Shown in pieces: positions 1 through 8,849 of a stretch of DNA of 16,818 nucleotides. The DNA lies in NCBI GenBank assembly GCA_049890115.1, contig JBMHCC010000017.1:1-16818 (forward strand), written 5' to 3'. The notes beneath the pieces are model-generated. The model was not told the DNA's origin and ran no database searches. It was given only the letters and a program-made list of their open reading frames with translations. The translations under genes and the position numbers were made by a program. Position 1 is the first letter of the stretch. Each line of letters begins with the position of its first letter. The DNA is from UBA685 sp049890115. GTDB taxonomy: Bacteria > Pseudomonadota > Alphaproteobacteria > Puniceispirillales > Puniceispirillaceae.

Positions 1-660
1 AAATGTGCCTGTGCCAGTTGCTGTCACAGTCTCAGAGCCGATAAAGCCAGATAATGTGCCAGCTGTGACAGTAGCAGATGTATCAGCATCATAAACCTTA
101 TTAGAGGCTGATGGTGCTGTGATGGTAAGGGCCTTGGCAGTGATATCAGCTGTTGTTGAACCAGATGACAAGCTATAGTTAGACGCCAGCCCATTATTGG
201 TGCCATCAGCTAGTGAGTAGGTCACAGTAACTGATTTACCGCTGCCAACATTGGCATCAGCAAATGTACCAGAGCCTGTGACTGTGACAGTCTCAGATCC
301 GATAAAGCCTGATAATGTGCCAGCTGTGACAGTAGCAGATGTATCAGCGTCATAAATTTTGTTGCTAGCTGACGGCGCTGTAATGGTGAGGGCCTTGGTG
401 GTGATATCAGCTGTTGTTGAACCAGATGACAGGCTATAGTTAGACGCCAGCCCATTATTGGTGCCATCAGCTAGTGAGTAGGTGACAGTCACGGATTTAC
501 CAGACCCGACATTGGCATCAGAGAAGGTGCCAGAGCCAGAAACTGTGACTGTCTCAGATCCGATAAAGCCTGATAATGTGCCAGCTGTGACAGTGGCAGA
601 TGTATCAGCATCATAAACCTTATCAGATGCTGATGGTGCTGTAATCGTCAGTGCCTTGGC
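1..660 (-). repeat. Three near-identical 261-bp YDG-repeat units (third cut by window edge)
   Basis: The same string (ataatgtgcc on the plus strand) recurs at 51, 312 and 573, a period of exactly 261 bp or 87 codons. Each unit encodes K(V/I)YDADTSATVTAG, then LSGFIGSETVT, SDANVGSGKS-like and YSLADGTNNG stretches, and ends in TTADIT(A/T)KALTITAPSAS. Three further, more diverged YDG-type units lie upstream at about 890, 1150 and 1430. Near-identity of adjacent copies points to recent duplication or gene conversion. The true copy number cannot be read because the array leaves the window. Confidence 0.9.
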
Positions 661-3600
661 TGTGATATCAGCTGTGGTGCTAAAAGAAGATGATAGGGTG
701 TAGTTACTAGCATTGGCACCTGTGAGCGCAAGCCCTGAGATTGAGACAGATTTGCTGCTGCCAACATTAGCATCAGCAAAACTAGCTGAGGCAGAGCTAC
801 TATCAAGGATGACAGCTTCACTATTCACAATGCCTGTTAAGCCGCCATAAGAGGATATGGTAGCTGCAGTATCTGCATTATAGGTTTTATTTGCAGCTGT
901 TGCAGAGCTTAAGGTTAATGTTTTCTGGGTAATATCCGCTGTTGTCGTCGGTGTTGTTAGGCCATAATTGGCGCCATCTGTGCCGCCTAATGTGATGCCA
1001 GAAATGGTAACTGTTTTATTTGTGCCAACGCCAGCATTGATAAAGGCAGCACTAGCAGAGCTGGTATCTAGTGTCACCGTATCGCCAGATTCAACCCCTG
1101 TCAGAGACCCAAAAGTGGCTGTGCCAGTTGTTGTGCCATCATATTGCTTATTTGCAACCGAATGGCCAGTCATGCTGATAGGTTTCTGGTTAATCGTGCC
1201 ATCAGAATTTGAGGCAGTGTTTGTGGATACACCATAGCCATAAATCGTGACAGCACCGCGTGCAGCTGATGCCACAGAAAGGCCAGACAAGGTTACCGTC
1301 TTACCTGTTCCTGCATTTTTGTTATCAAAACTGGCACTTGCGGCAGTTAGGACAACCGTATCGCCAGCTTGTGCGCCTGTCACACCTATATCCCCATCTA
1401 CGACGGTAGCGGTTGCTGTGCCATCATAGGTTTTGACGGTGCTGGCTCTGAAATTTGGTGAGACAGTTGGCTGATAGGTGTAAAGAAGCCCATCTTGCGA
1501 AGATGAACCGCTAACAGATGATGTGCCATAGGTCGCATCATATTGGATGAAGTCAGATGTGATGCCGCCAAGCGTATCTGATGAGGGGTTTGTGGACCAA
1601 ATCTGAAAGCGGCCATTTGGCACGGACAAAGCTGATGCGCCAGCATTATTGATAAAATTATCAGCTGCCAAAGTGATAGCATCACCTGAGTTGCTAGCAC
1701 TAATTGATGCGCCAGAAGCCAGCGTAATATCAGATCCAGATGTTGGCCCTGCATTGACAATCGTCACAAGATCACCAGCAATCATGGCATTTGTACCAAG
1801 TGAAATATCACCAGATTGGCTATAGGTCTTGCCTGTGCCGACACGGATTGCGATATCAACATCACCTGTGCCTGCGATAATTGCTTTGGTGTTGGCAAGT
1901 GATATCACAGCCTCACCAGTATCACGCTGTGCATCTTGAACACCATCTGCCAAATTGGTGTTGGCATAAAGATTGATGTCGCCGCCTTCTGAGCGGATGG
2001 TTTCATTAATGATGATTGACCGTCCCGCTGATAGCGTCAAATCACCATTTGATGAGCTAAATGTGCCAACTTCAATCGCATTTGATACGGTAATATCGTT
2101 CGAGGCCTGCAAGATAATATTGCTGCCTCTTGTCATGATATCAGCGATTTCATAGGCATTGACAGTCACATCAGATGAGTCATTTGCCGCATAGGTCTGC
2201 CCGCTAGCAGGGTAGCCGCCAGAGGCTCTGCTGGCACTGAATAAAAAGACTGCGCCAGCATTTGTATTGCTGCCTGTCATGCCATCATCAAATTGATTGC
2301 CGACAGCCAGCCTGTCACCAGCATCATTGAGTGAGACAGAAGCACCAAAACCATCATTGTCTTCAAGATGTGTAACATCTAGTTGATTGCTGCTGGTATA
2401 GCCAGAGCCGAATGTCTGTCGTAATGTTGGCGAGCTGAAATCATCATCTGAGAAAGAAAACAGATAAGCAGCGCCAGAATTGCTTGCGCCATCACTATCG
2501 CCATCATCGCCAACTGCGCCAACAATCAGCCTATCACCTGTTGCGTTTAATGACAGATCGCTGCCAAATGCATCGCTAGAATTCAGATTGCTGACATTCA
2601 GATAACCAGAACCTGTATAGCCATCACCAATAATGCCAGAAAGTGACGCGCTCGTGAAAGACGCATCACCAAACTCAATCAGATAGGCAGCACCTGCACC
2701 TGATTTGCCATCAGGGCCAGCGTCACCCTCAGCACCAACAGCTAGTCTATTGGCGTCATAATCAAGAGATACGCCAGAGCCAAAAGCATCGCCATCAGCT
2801 AAGGTGCTAACAGAGAAATCACTGCCAGTATTATAACCTGAGCCAACTGTTGTAATAAGCTGGCCACCATCAAATGACGTATCGTTAAAGGTAAACAGAT
2901 AAACAGCACCGCGATTTGTGCCTGAATTACCAGAGCCATCATCACCTGGTGCGCCAACGGCAAGACGTTTGCCATCACCTGACAAATCAACTGATGCACC
3001 AAAATCATCATTATCATCAAGGGTGATATTGACATTATCGCCGCCAGATGCCCCTTCATAGATGGAGGCTGCCAAAGAGCCGCCCGTAAAGCTGGTATCA
3101 GTAAAGGTGAATAGGCGCACCGCACCACCACCTGTTTCACCTGTTTCTCCGACTGCCAATCTATCACCAGCGCTGTTCAGTGAGACATCAACACCAAATT
3201 CATCACCATTTCCAGGATTGTAGCTGACATTTTTACCGCCGCTATAACCGTTACCAATCGTGCCTTGTAATGTGGCGCCTGAATAATTGCTATCGGTGAA
3301 GCTATAAAGGTGAACAGCACCATAGACATTCACACTATCTGGATTGCCGCCATCATCCAAAGCGCTAACAGCCAGCCTTGTCGCATCGCCGTTCAAGCTA
3401 ACAGCTGCGCCAAATTCTTCTTCATTATCAACATAGCTATTATTGGGGAAGGGGTTGTTTAGGCGATTATCGCCTAATGCCGAATCCTTAGAGACGCCTG
3501 AAAACGCCGTATCAGTAAAGCTAATTAGATACACATCACCAGAATTGCTCAGGCTATTACCAAAACCATCACCTGTTGGGGCACCGACAGCCAAACGGTT

Positions 3601-6492
3601 ACCAGACCCATTTAATGCAACAGAGGTGCCAAAAGCATCATTAGTGTTGAGTTCTGCATGGTTATAGCTGCCAGACGGGGTGTAGCCATACCCAATTTTA
3701 CCGATAATCGAAGAGGCGGTATATTCTGAATTGGTGTAGCGGATGAGATGCACCGCGCCATAATTATTATCAGTCGATTGGCCATAACCATCATCACCTG
3801 CTGCGCCAATGGCAACTAGATCGCCGCCTGAATTGATAGCAACAGCCGTTCCAAGGCTATCACCGCCGCGCACTGATGGTTGTACATTGCTATTGCCTGT
3901 ATAATCTTTGCCTATTGCTGACAGCAGGGTTGGGTTTTTGAAATTGGCATTTTCAAAACCATAGAGATAGGCCGCACCAGCATTAGTCGTATCATCTTTC
4001 TTACCATCATCACCAGGTGCACCGATAAGTAAGCGCATTGAATCAGCGGTAAAATCAACAGCGCTACCAAACATATCGCCAGCATCCAATGTTGATAAAT
4101 CAACATCATTCCCGCCGCTATAGCCATCGCCAATCGTGCCATGCAAAGTTGGTGTGCCGAAAGAATTATTACCGAAATATAAAAGATAGACAGCACCAGA
4201 GCCAGAGGTTGAATCACCATTACCATCATCACCAATTGCGCCAACTGCTAATCTATCTGAGGTGCCATTTAACGAAACAGATGAGCCAAAAGCATCGTTG
4301 CTAGCAATGGCAGTCATATTCAAATCACTATAGCCTTTACCAATCGTCGCAGCTAGCTGACCACCGGCAAAGCTGGTATTGGTAAAGGTAAATAGATAAA
4401 CCGCACCTTGTTCTGGTTTGTCATTGCTAGCGCCTTGGTCACCAGGTGCCCCAACAGCAAGCCTGTCCCCATCAGAATCAAGCGATACTGATTTGCCGAA
4501 CAGATCGCCAGCTTGCAGATTGGTCACGCTGACATTATTGCCGCCTGTATAACCAGAGCCGATTGTGCCTTGTAATTGTGCGCCGCCATAATTGCTATTG
4601 GTGAAGGTGAATAGATGAACTGCCCCCACCATATTGAGCGAATTACCAAAACCATCATTACCATGAGCGCCGACTGCTAGTTTTGTGCTGTCAGTTGATA
4701 ACGATACTGCCTGACCAAAACGTTCATCAGAGCGCAATAAATCAGGATCATAATCGATAGAATACCATTGGCCGATAATGCCATCAAAGCTCCAGCTTTG
4801 GATCTCGGTGCTGCTGCCAATAGTGATGTTTTTGGGATCAAGCAGCAATGTACCATCACCAACTTCAATGCCAGCCAAATTCGCATGACGCAATAAGGTT
4901 GCAGATGACACCTCAACAGAGCCACCAGATTGGCCAGTCGCATTGATAGACCCTAAAAATGTTGTCGTGTCATCTGACCAAATAATGGCTGTGCCAGCAG
5001 TGCCATCTTGCGAAGTCACATTGATAACAGCGCTATTATTGATAAAAACCTGATTAGCATTTTTCAAGCTGCCAGCATCAGGCCATCTTGTTACAAAACT
5101 ATCAACATAGCTTTGGCTGAAATCAGGTGACTTGCCACCCTGAAATGCGCCGCCGACTCTAACCAGCCCACCTTGGCTTGTTCCTTTTGCTTCAATGGTT
5201 GTGCCAAGCAGACGAATATCATTTCCTGTTATGTCAATCTGACCAGCTGTGCCTGAGCTGGCATTGGCGAAATAAGCACCAGAGCTGATCATACCAATTT
5301 CAGCCTGCACCATAATCCCGCCACCTTGTGTGGTGCCAGAGACGTTTGTTACAGAGCTACTATTTTCAATGATGGTGCCAGCTCTATAGCTGATTTGACC
5401 ACCTTGACCAGATGAAGCAATGGCACTGGTTGTGCCGGCAAGAGACAAACGACCTGTTGCATTGAGGGAAATGGTGCCTGCCCCTGAGGTGCCAGAGGCA
5501 CTTATCACACCACCTTGTGCAATTTGTGTGCCAGAGATGCTGATGCTGCCATCATTGCCATCACTGCGCAAAATCCCATCATCTTCTATGATGACAGCAC
5601 TATCAGCTGACAGAATAATTCGGCCATTTTCCTCAGATACGGCATTGGCACGCACAAGCCCACCAATATTGACAGAGCGGTTAATCACATCTGAAGCTGC
5701 TCTGGTTGTCATGGTGATAACGCCGCCATCTGCCAGAAGCTGGCCTTGCTGGTCTATCAAAGCAGCATTGCTATCTTCAAGCGATTGGGTCAGCACATCA
5801 TCAGCGGCAAAGCTCAGCAGCCCATCACCGTAAAAATCAACAGAGACAGATTGCGATGCAGCAAGGTCAATTTTGCCAAGGCGTGCTGTGATAATCCCAT
5901 TATTGACGATTTGCGGTGCCAGAAGTGCAGCAAACCCACCTTCACGCAAAGCAATATTACCATTATTGATGATGCTCGCTGTGCCTCCTGAGAAATCCAG
6001 AGCATCATCACCATTCATAAAATCATCAGTGCTGAGATTATGCGTGGTCGCGATAAAGGCAGCGGCATCTATGACCGAATTAGCACCAAAAATAATGCCA
6101 TTGCCATTGATGATCAAAAGGCGCCCATTGGCTGTTATTTGGCCAAAGATTTCTGATGGGTCAGTGCCAATAACCTTATTGGCTGTTACGGCATTGCTAT
6201 TTGGTTGGCGGAATTCAACAGATTGGCCCTCGCCAACATTAAAACTATCCCACTCGATAAAGCTGCGCTGGCTTGTCTGGTCAATTATCATGCTATCTGT
6301 GTCAGCACCAGAAATCGACGCACTACCACCTGTCACAACACCGCCTTCAGGTGTTGCGAATGCAGCCTGTGGAATTACCAGATTAAAGCTGACAATCAGG
6401 CTAGTAAAAATGCGTGAAAATGACTGCTGACGATAAGACAAGAAACCAATCAAAACCTTTGTAAAAAACAGTCTTTTTTTGCTGACAAACAC
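1..6492 (-). CDS. Giant two-partner-secretion exoprotein with FG-GAP-like and YDG repeats (partial, C-terminus off left edge)
   Basis: An open frame of 2,164 codons without a stop runs to base 1. Residues 1-46 look like an extended Sec signal peptide: basic start (VSKKR), hydrophobic stretches, and PQAAFA before the mature TPEGG. Residues about 47-310 match the filamentous-haemagglutinin N-terminal (TPS) domain, including the NGNGIIFG motif. Beta-helix sequence continues to LLDPKNITI near residue 551. Residues about 587-1420 hold twelve FG-GAP-like repeats, about 1420-1680 a second beta-helix-like part, and about 1680 onward six YDG/MBG repeats. I noticed no cysteine codon, which is usual for such exoproteins. 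The family is exported by a TpsB Omp85-like pore and acts outside the cell, often in adhesion; adhesion here is inference. The start is GTG directly after an in-frame TGA, with GAGGGA 15 nt upstream, which is longer than usual. No ATG is available before the TPS domain. Confidence 0.9.
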   Translation of the reverse strand, partial: MFVSKKRLFFTKVLIGFLSYRQQSFSRIFTSLIVSFNLVIPQAAFATPEGGVVTGGSASISGADTDSMIIDQTSQRSFIEWDSFNVGEGQSVEFRQPNSNAVTANKVIGTDPSEIFGQITANGRLLIINGNGIIFGANSVIDAAAFIATTHNLSTDDFMNGDDALDFSGGTASIINNGNIALREGGFAALLAPQIVNNGIITARLGKIDLAASQSVSVDFYGDGLLSFAADDVLTQSLEDSNAALIDQQGQLLADGGVITMTTRAASDVINRSVNIGGLVRANAVSEENGRIILSADSAVIIEDDGILRSDGNDGSISISGTQIAQGGVISASGTSGAGTISLNATGRLSLAGTTSAIASSGQGGQISYRAGTIIENSSSVTNVSGTTQGGGIMVQAEIGMISSGAYFANASSGTAGQIDITGNDIRLLGTTIEAKGTSQGGLVRVGGAFQGGKSPDFSQSYVDSFVTRWPDAGSLKNANQVFINNSAVINVTSQDGTAGTAIIWSDDTTTFLGSINATGQSGGSVEVSSATLLRHANLAGIEVGDGTLLLDPKNITIGSSTEIQSWSFDGIIGQWYSIDYDPDLLRSDERFGQAVSLSTDSTKLAVGAHGNDGFGNSLNMVGAVHLFTFTNSNYGGAQLQGTIGSGYTGGNNVSVTNLQAGDLFGKSVSLDSDGDRLAVGAPGDQGASNDKPEQGAVYLFTFTNTSFAGGQLAATIGKGYSDLNMTAIASNDAFGSSVSLNGTSDRLAVGAIGDDGNGDSTSGSGAVYLLYFGNNSFGTPTLHGTIGDGYSGGNDVDLSTLDAGDMFGSAVDFTADSMRLLIGAPGDDGKKDDTTNAGAAYLYGFENANFKNPTLLSAIGKDYTGNSNVQPSVRGGDSLGTAVAINSGGDLVAIGAAGDDGYGQSTDNNYGAVHLIRYTNSEYTASSIIGKIGYGYTPSGSYNHAELNTNDAFGTSVALNGSGNRLAVGAPTGDGFGNSLSNSGDVYLISFTDTAFSGVSKDSALGDNRLNNPFPNNSYVDNEEEFGAAVSLNGDATRLAVSALDDGGNPDSVNVYGAVHLYSFTDSNYSGATLQGTIGNGYSGGKNVSYNPGNGDEFGVDVSLNSAGDRLAVGETGETGGGAVRLFTFTDTSFTGGSLAASIYEGASGGDNVNITLDDNDDFGASVDLSGDGKRLAVGAPGDDGSGNSGTNRGAVYLFTFNDTSFDGGQLITTVGSGYNTGSDFSVSTLADGDAFGSGVSLDYDANRLAVGAEGDAGPDGKSGAGAAYLIEFGDASFTSASLSGIIGDGYTGSGYLNVSNLNSSDAFGSDLSLNATGDRLIVGAVGDDGDSDGASNSGAAYLFSFSDDDFSSPTLRQTFGSGYTSSNQLDVTHLEDNDGFGASVSLNDAGDRLAVGNQFDDGMTGSNTNAGAVFLFSASRASGGYPASGQTYAANDSSDVTVNAYEIADIMTRGSNIILQASNDITVSNAIEVGTFSSSNGDLTLSAGRSIIINETIRSEGGDINLYANTNLADGVQDAQRDTGEAVISLANTKAIIAGTGDVDIAIRVGTGKTYSQSGDISLGTNAMIAGDLVTIVNAGPTSGSDITLASGASISASNSGDAITLAADNFINNAGASALSVPNGRFQIWSTNPSSDTLGGITSDFIQYDATYGTSSVSGSSSQDGLLYTYQPTVSPNFRASTVKTYDGTATATVVDGDIGVTGAQAGDTVVLTAASASFDNKNAGTGKTVTLSGLSVASAARGAVTIYGYGVSTNTASNSDGTINQKPISMTGHSVANKQYDGTTTGTATFGSLTGVESGDTVTLDTSSASAAFINAGVGTNKTVTISGITLGGTDGANYGLTTPTTTADITQKTLTLSSATAANKTYNADTAATISSYGGLTGIVNSEAVILDSSSASASFADANVGSSKSVSISGLALTGANASNYTLSSSFSTTADITAKALTITAPSASDKVYDADTSATVTAGTLSGFIGSETVTVSGSGTFSDANVGSGKSVTVTYSLADGTNNGLASNYSLSSGSTTADITTKALTITAPSASNKIYDADTSATVTAGTLSGFIGSETVTVTGSGTFADANVGSGKSVTVTYSLADGTNNGLASNYSLSSGSTTADITAKALTITAPSASNKVYDADTSATVTAGTLSGFIGSETVTATGTGTF
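2230..4734 (-). repeat. Twelve FG-GAP-like protein repeats (about 72 residues each) inside the exoprotein
   Basis: The frame repeats a core of the form FGxxVSLxxxGDRLAVGAxGDDG, then GAVYLFxF, then a short xIGxGYxGG stretch. The twelve FG cores lie near 4720, 4500, 4290, 4075, 3860, 3635, 3420, 3205, 3000, 2785, 2570 and 2350, an average spacing of about 215 bp. The pattern matches FG-GAP/integrin-alpha-type beta-propeller blades, and the Asp-rich turns (such as DSDGDR) could bind calcium. Copies have diverged: the eighth has VGETGET, the twelfth VGNQFDDG, and the fifth replaces FG with LG. The repeats are recognisable at protein level but not near-identical in DNA, so the array looks old. Confidence 0.8.
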
Positions 6493-6523
6493 TCACAAAA
6501 AATGCCGTCCCTCTTGTGATTTT

Positions 6524-6529
6524 AGTATA
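6524..6529 (-). promoter_or_regulatory. Possible -10 element of the exoprotein gene
   Basis: On the minus strand TATACT (5 of 6 to the sigma70 consensus) lies 31 nt upstream of the GTG start. The hexamer 17 nt further upstream, TTTAGT at 6547-6552, is a poor -35 (3 of 6). The implied leader is short, with the GAGGGA ribosome-binding site at 6508-6513. Confidence 0.3.
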
Positions 6530-6624
6530 TCGAAAAAGACCCATAAACTAAATAAGAAAAAGCGCAAATATGACAAAAATGCGACATCTGCTAAAGGGAT
6601 AGGGGCAATGCCAGTCAAGCATAG

Positions 6625-6652
6625 TTGAAAAAAGAACGCTTTTTTGTATTAT
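6625..6652 (+). promoter_or_regulatory. Candidate sigma70-type promoter of the DUF3291 gene
   Basis: TTGAAA (6625-6630), a 16-nt spacer and TATTAT (6647-6652) each match the consensus at 5 of 6 positions and sit about 77 nt upstream of the ATG at 6729. The spacer region holds an inverted repeat, AAAAAAG/CTTTTTT (6628-6645), which could be an operator or simply A/T-rich sequence. The 6493-6728 gap between the two divergent genes holds nothing else I recognise. Confidence 0.4.
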
Positions 6653-6728
6653 CTAATTGTTTTTATGCAATAATCATCGGATTGCGTTGCGATTTAATGC
6701 CGCGTCATAAAATGGGAATGGAACGATC

Positions 6729-7187
6729 ATGATAGCACAAATTAATGTCACAACACTCAAAGCGCCTATTGATGCTCCTGAAATTGCTGATTTTAAGAAT
6801 AATCTGGATCGTATCAATCAGCTTGCTGAGCAATCAGATGGCTTTATCTGGCGACTGCAAGATGATAGCGGCAATGCCACAGCTATTCAAATGACGGACA
6901 ATCCGTTATTAGTGTTAAATCTATCTGTTTGGCTGCGTTTTCGTGATTTGCATCACTATGTATTTCAAACAGCTCACAAATCTATCATGATGCGCCGTTC
7001 TGAGTTTTTTGAAACAGACGACAGGCCTAGTCTAGCTTTATGGCATCTACCAGATGATGCCGCTATGCCATCTGTTGAAGATGCCTTTCATAGGCTGGAA
7101 CATTTGCGTAATTTTGGGCCAAGCGAAACTGCTTTTGGTTGGGCTGATCATAAAAAATTCACCCCTAAAGACTATGCTGGTGAATAA
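6729..7187 (+). CDS. DUF3291 domain-containing protein
   Basis: A 152-residue soluble protein with no signal peptide or membrane segment. It matches the DUF3291 family in overall pattern: an N-terminal AQINVTTLKAPID strand, NPLLVLNLSVW in the middle, DLHHYVFQTAHKSIMMRR, and a C-terminal LWHLPDDA...FHRLEHLRNFGPSETAFGW. The family resembles small ferredoxin-like-fold monooxygenases of the ABM/EthD type, but no reaction is established, so I assign none. The start ATG follows TGGAA at a suitable distance. It has its own likely promoter, is divergent from the exoprotein gene, and ends 2 nt before the stop of the convergent EamA gene, so it is probably monocistronic. Confidence 0.85.
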   Translation: MIAQINVTTLKAPIDAPEIADFKNNLDRINQLAEQSDGFIWRLQDDSGNATAIQMTDNPLLVLNLSVWLRFRDLHHYVFQTAHKSIMMRRSEFFETDDRPSLALWHLPDDAAMPSVEDAFHRLEHLRNFGPSETAFGWADHKKFTPKDYAGE

Positions 7188-7189
7188 TT

Positions 7190-8056
7190 TTATTTAGCGC
7201 GCATCATTACGCTATTGCCCATCACCACCAAAGCAACGCCAGCAAAGGCAGTCAGGCTCCATTGATAATCTTCAAAGATGGTTGAGATTAACAATGCGAA
7301 AATCGGAAAAATAATTGTCACATATCCTGCTTTGCCAGCACCTATTTTGCCAACCAAGGTCAGATAACAGGCAAAGGCTAGCACAGATGAAAATATTGCT
7401 AGCCACAGCAAACCACCAAGATAAGGCAGGGTAAAAGATAACCCGATATCATTGCCGCGTATCAGATTGAAAATAAGCAATATAATCACCCCATAAAACA
7501 TCCCCCATGAACTAGCGGCAATAACGGGGATTTTTTGTTTTTGAAGATGGGCTGACACTAAATTGCCAGTTGAGAATGACAAGGTGCCAAGCAGGCAAAA
7601 AACTAAGCCTTTTAAGCCATTCTGACCAAGTGAAATCTCAGGAAGGAAGACAAGTGCGACACCTGATAAACCAATTAATGAGGCGCCTATTTGCAAGGCA
7701 GGTGGCGCGGTTCTATCACGTAGCGCACTAAGCAAGATATTAACCAAGGATGCTGTGGCAAAGGCAACTGCCAAAAGGCCAGAAGCCACATATAATGAGC
7801 CATAATAAAATAGCACAAAATTGGTGCTAAATAGACACAGGCCTGTGCCAAGAAAATAGAGATGCCATTTTACCTGAAATCTGAAATTTTGTGAGGCACG
7901 CCAAGCGAAAAAGGCCATTAATGGTGCCGCGATAATAAAGCGATGCATCACAGCTGCTTCAGGCGCCACATCGACAGACTGCCAACTAAGTGGCAGCCAG
8001 CTTGTTGACCAACTGAAAATAACCATAGCATATAAAAAGGCTGTGCTATTCAGCAT
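7190..8056 (-). CDS. EamA (DMT superfamily) transporter
   Basis: A 288-residue, highly hydrophobic protein with about ten predicted membrane segments arranged as two similar halves, the usual size and layout of EamA/DMT inner-membrane carriers. Typical family stretches are the N-terminal FSWSTSWLPLSWQ, the MHRFIIAAPLMAFFAWR region, and the last helix with ALVVMGNSVMM. Members export amino acids, metabolites or drugs; the substrate cannot be read here. GGAG stands 8 nt before the ATG, fixing the start. It begins 31 nt after the ABC permease gene on the same strand and may be co-transcribed with it. It ends tail-to-tail with the DUF3291 gene, with a 2-nt gap and no terminator hairpin visible. 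Confidence 0.9.
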   Translation of the reverse strand: MLNSTAFLYAMVIFSWSTSWLPLSWQSVDVAPEAAVMHRFIIAAPLMAFFAWRASQNFRFQVKWHLYFLGTGLCLFSTNFVLFYYGSLYVASGLLAVAFATASLVNILLSALRDRTAPPALQIGASLIGLSGVALVFLPEISLGQNGLKGLVFCLLGTLSFSTGNLVSAHLQKQKIPVIAASSWGMFYGVIILLIFNLIRGNDIGLSFTLPYLGGLLWLAIFSSVLAFACYLTLVGKIGAGKAGYVTIIFPIFALLISTIFEDYQWSLTAFAGVALVVMGNSVMMRAK

Positions 8057-8087
8057 AATCTGCGCTCCAAAAATGCATCACTATGTG

Positions 8088-8849
8088 CTAATTTTTTAAC
8101 CGATAGCCTGTATGGAAAATCCAACTTATCGCTGTGATACATAATAGCAAAAACCCTGATACAGCTATCAGGCTGATGGCGACAGGCACATCAGATGTGC
8201 CAAAAAATGACCAACGAAATACCGAAATCAAATAGACAACCGGATTGAATAAGGTCACCGTTTGCCAAAAAGGCGGCAACATAGAGATGGAATAAAAACT
8301 GCCTCCTAAAAAGACAAGAGGTGTGACCACGAGCATAGGCACCAAATTGAGCTGTTCAAAATTGCGTGCCAAAATCCCAATGATAAAGCCAAACATGGCA
8401 AAGGTGACACAGGTCAATGCCAGAAAGCACAACATCCAAACGGGATGGGCAATATGCAAATCCACAAATAAGGTAGAGGTCGCCAAAATGATTAACCCTA
8501 TCATAAAGGCTTTGGTTGCGGCGGCGCCAACATAGCCAAAAATAACATCAGCCACTGTCACAGGTGCTGTTAATAATTCATAAACAGAGCCAATGAATTT
8601 CGGGAAATAAATGCCAGTTGAACCATTGGTGATTGATTGCATCAATACGGTCAACATAATCAGGCCAGGCACGATAAAAGCACCATAAGAGACATCATCA
8701 ATCGTCTCAATACGTGAGCCAATAGCAGAGCCAAAGACAATGAAATACAGGCTGGTTGATAGCACTGGTGAGATGATAGATTGCACAAGGGTGCGGAATG
8801 TGCGGTTCATCTCGAATTTGTAAATCGCTTTCACGGCATAATAATTCAT
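8088..8849 (-). CDS. yadH: ABC-2 type exporter permease, YadH-like
   Basis: An integral membrane permease of about 253 residues with six predicted membrane segments. It follows the Escherichia coli YadH pattern closely: an N-terminal YAVKAIYKFEMNRTFRT, SPVLSTSLYFIVFGSAIGSR, FIVPGLIMLTV, ELLTAPV, and the C-terminal TPLVFLGGSFYSISMLPPFW and FNPVVYLISVFRW. The ABC-2 family moves lipids, polysaccharides or drugs outward; the substrate of the YadGH group is unknown. The gene overlaps the ATPase stop. ATG at 8849 (overlap TGATG) is called here; GTG at 8852 (overlap GTGA) is equally possible, since AAGGA upstream suits both. Tight coupling to the ATPase gene supports a two-component exporter. The symbol is given by resemblance only. 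Confidence 0.88.
   Translation of the reverse strand: MNYYAVKAIYKFEMNRTFRTLVQSIISPVLSTSLYFIVFGSAIGSRIETIDDVSYGAFIVPGLIMLTVLMQSITNGSTGIYFPKFIGSVYELLTAPVTVADVIFGYVGAAATKAFMIGLIILATSTLFVDLHIAHPVWMLCFLALTCVTFAMFGFIIGILARNFEQLNLVPMLVVTPLVFLGGSFYSISMLPPFWQTVTLFNPVVYLISVFRWSFFGTSDVPVAISLIAVSGFLLLCITAISWIFHTGYRLKN

Noticed and set aside
24..467. Two similar minus-strand frames of 60 and 81 codons (24-206 and 222-467)
   Set aside because: They are a shifted frame of the 261-bp YDG repeats; they resemble each other only because the DNA repeats.
1..660. CRISPR-like appearance of regularly spaced repeats
   Set aside because: The whole unit repeats, not short repeats with unique spacers, and it is in frame within a coding sequence.
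5873..6430. Plus-strand 185-residue reading frame and other plus-strand frames (for example 968-1237, 5420-5833) across the exoprotein gene
   Set aside because: They lie opposite a continuous 2,164-codon minus frame with recognisable domains. Their sequences show no family pattern, and their openness follows from the skewed composition of the coding strand.
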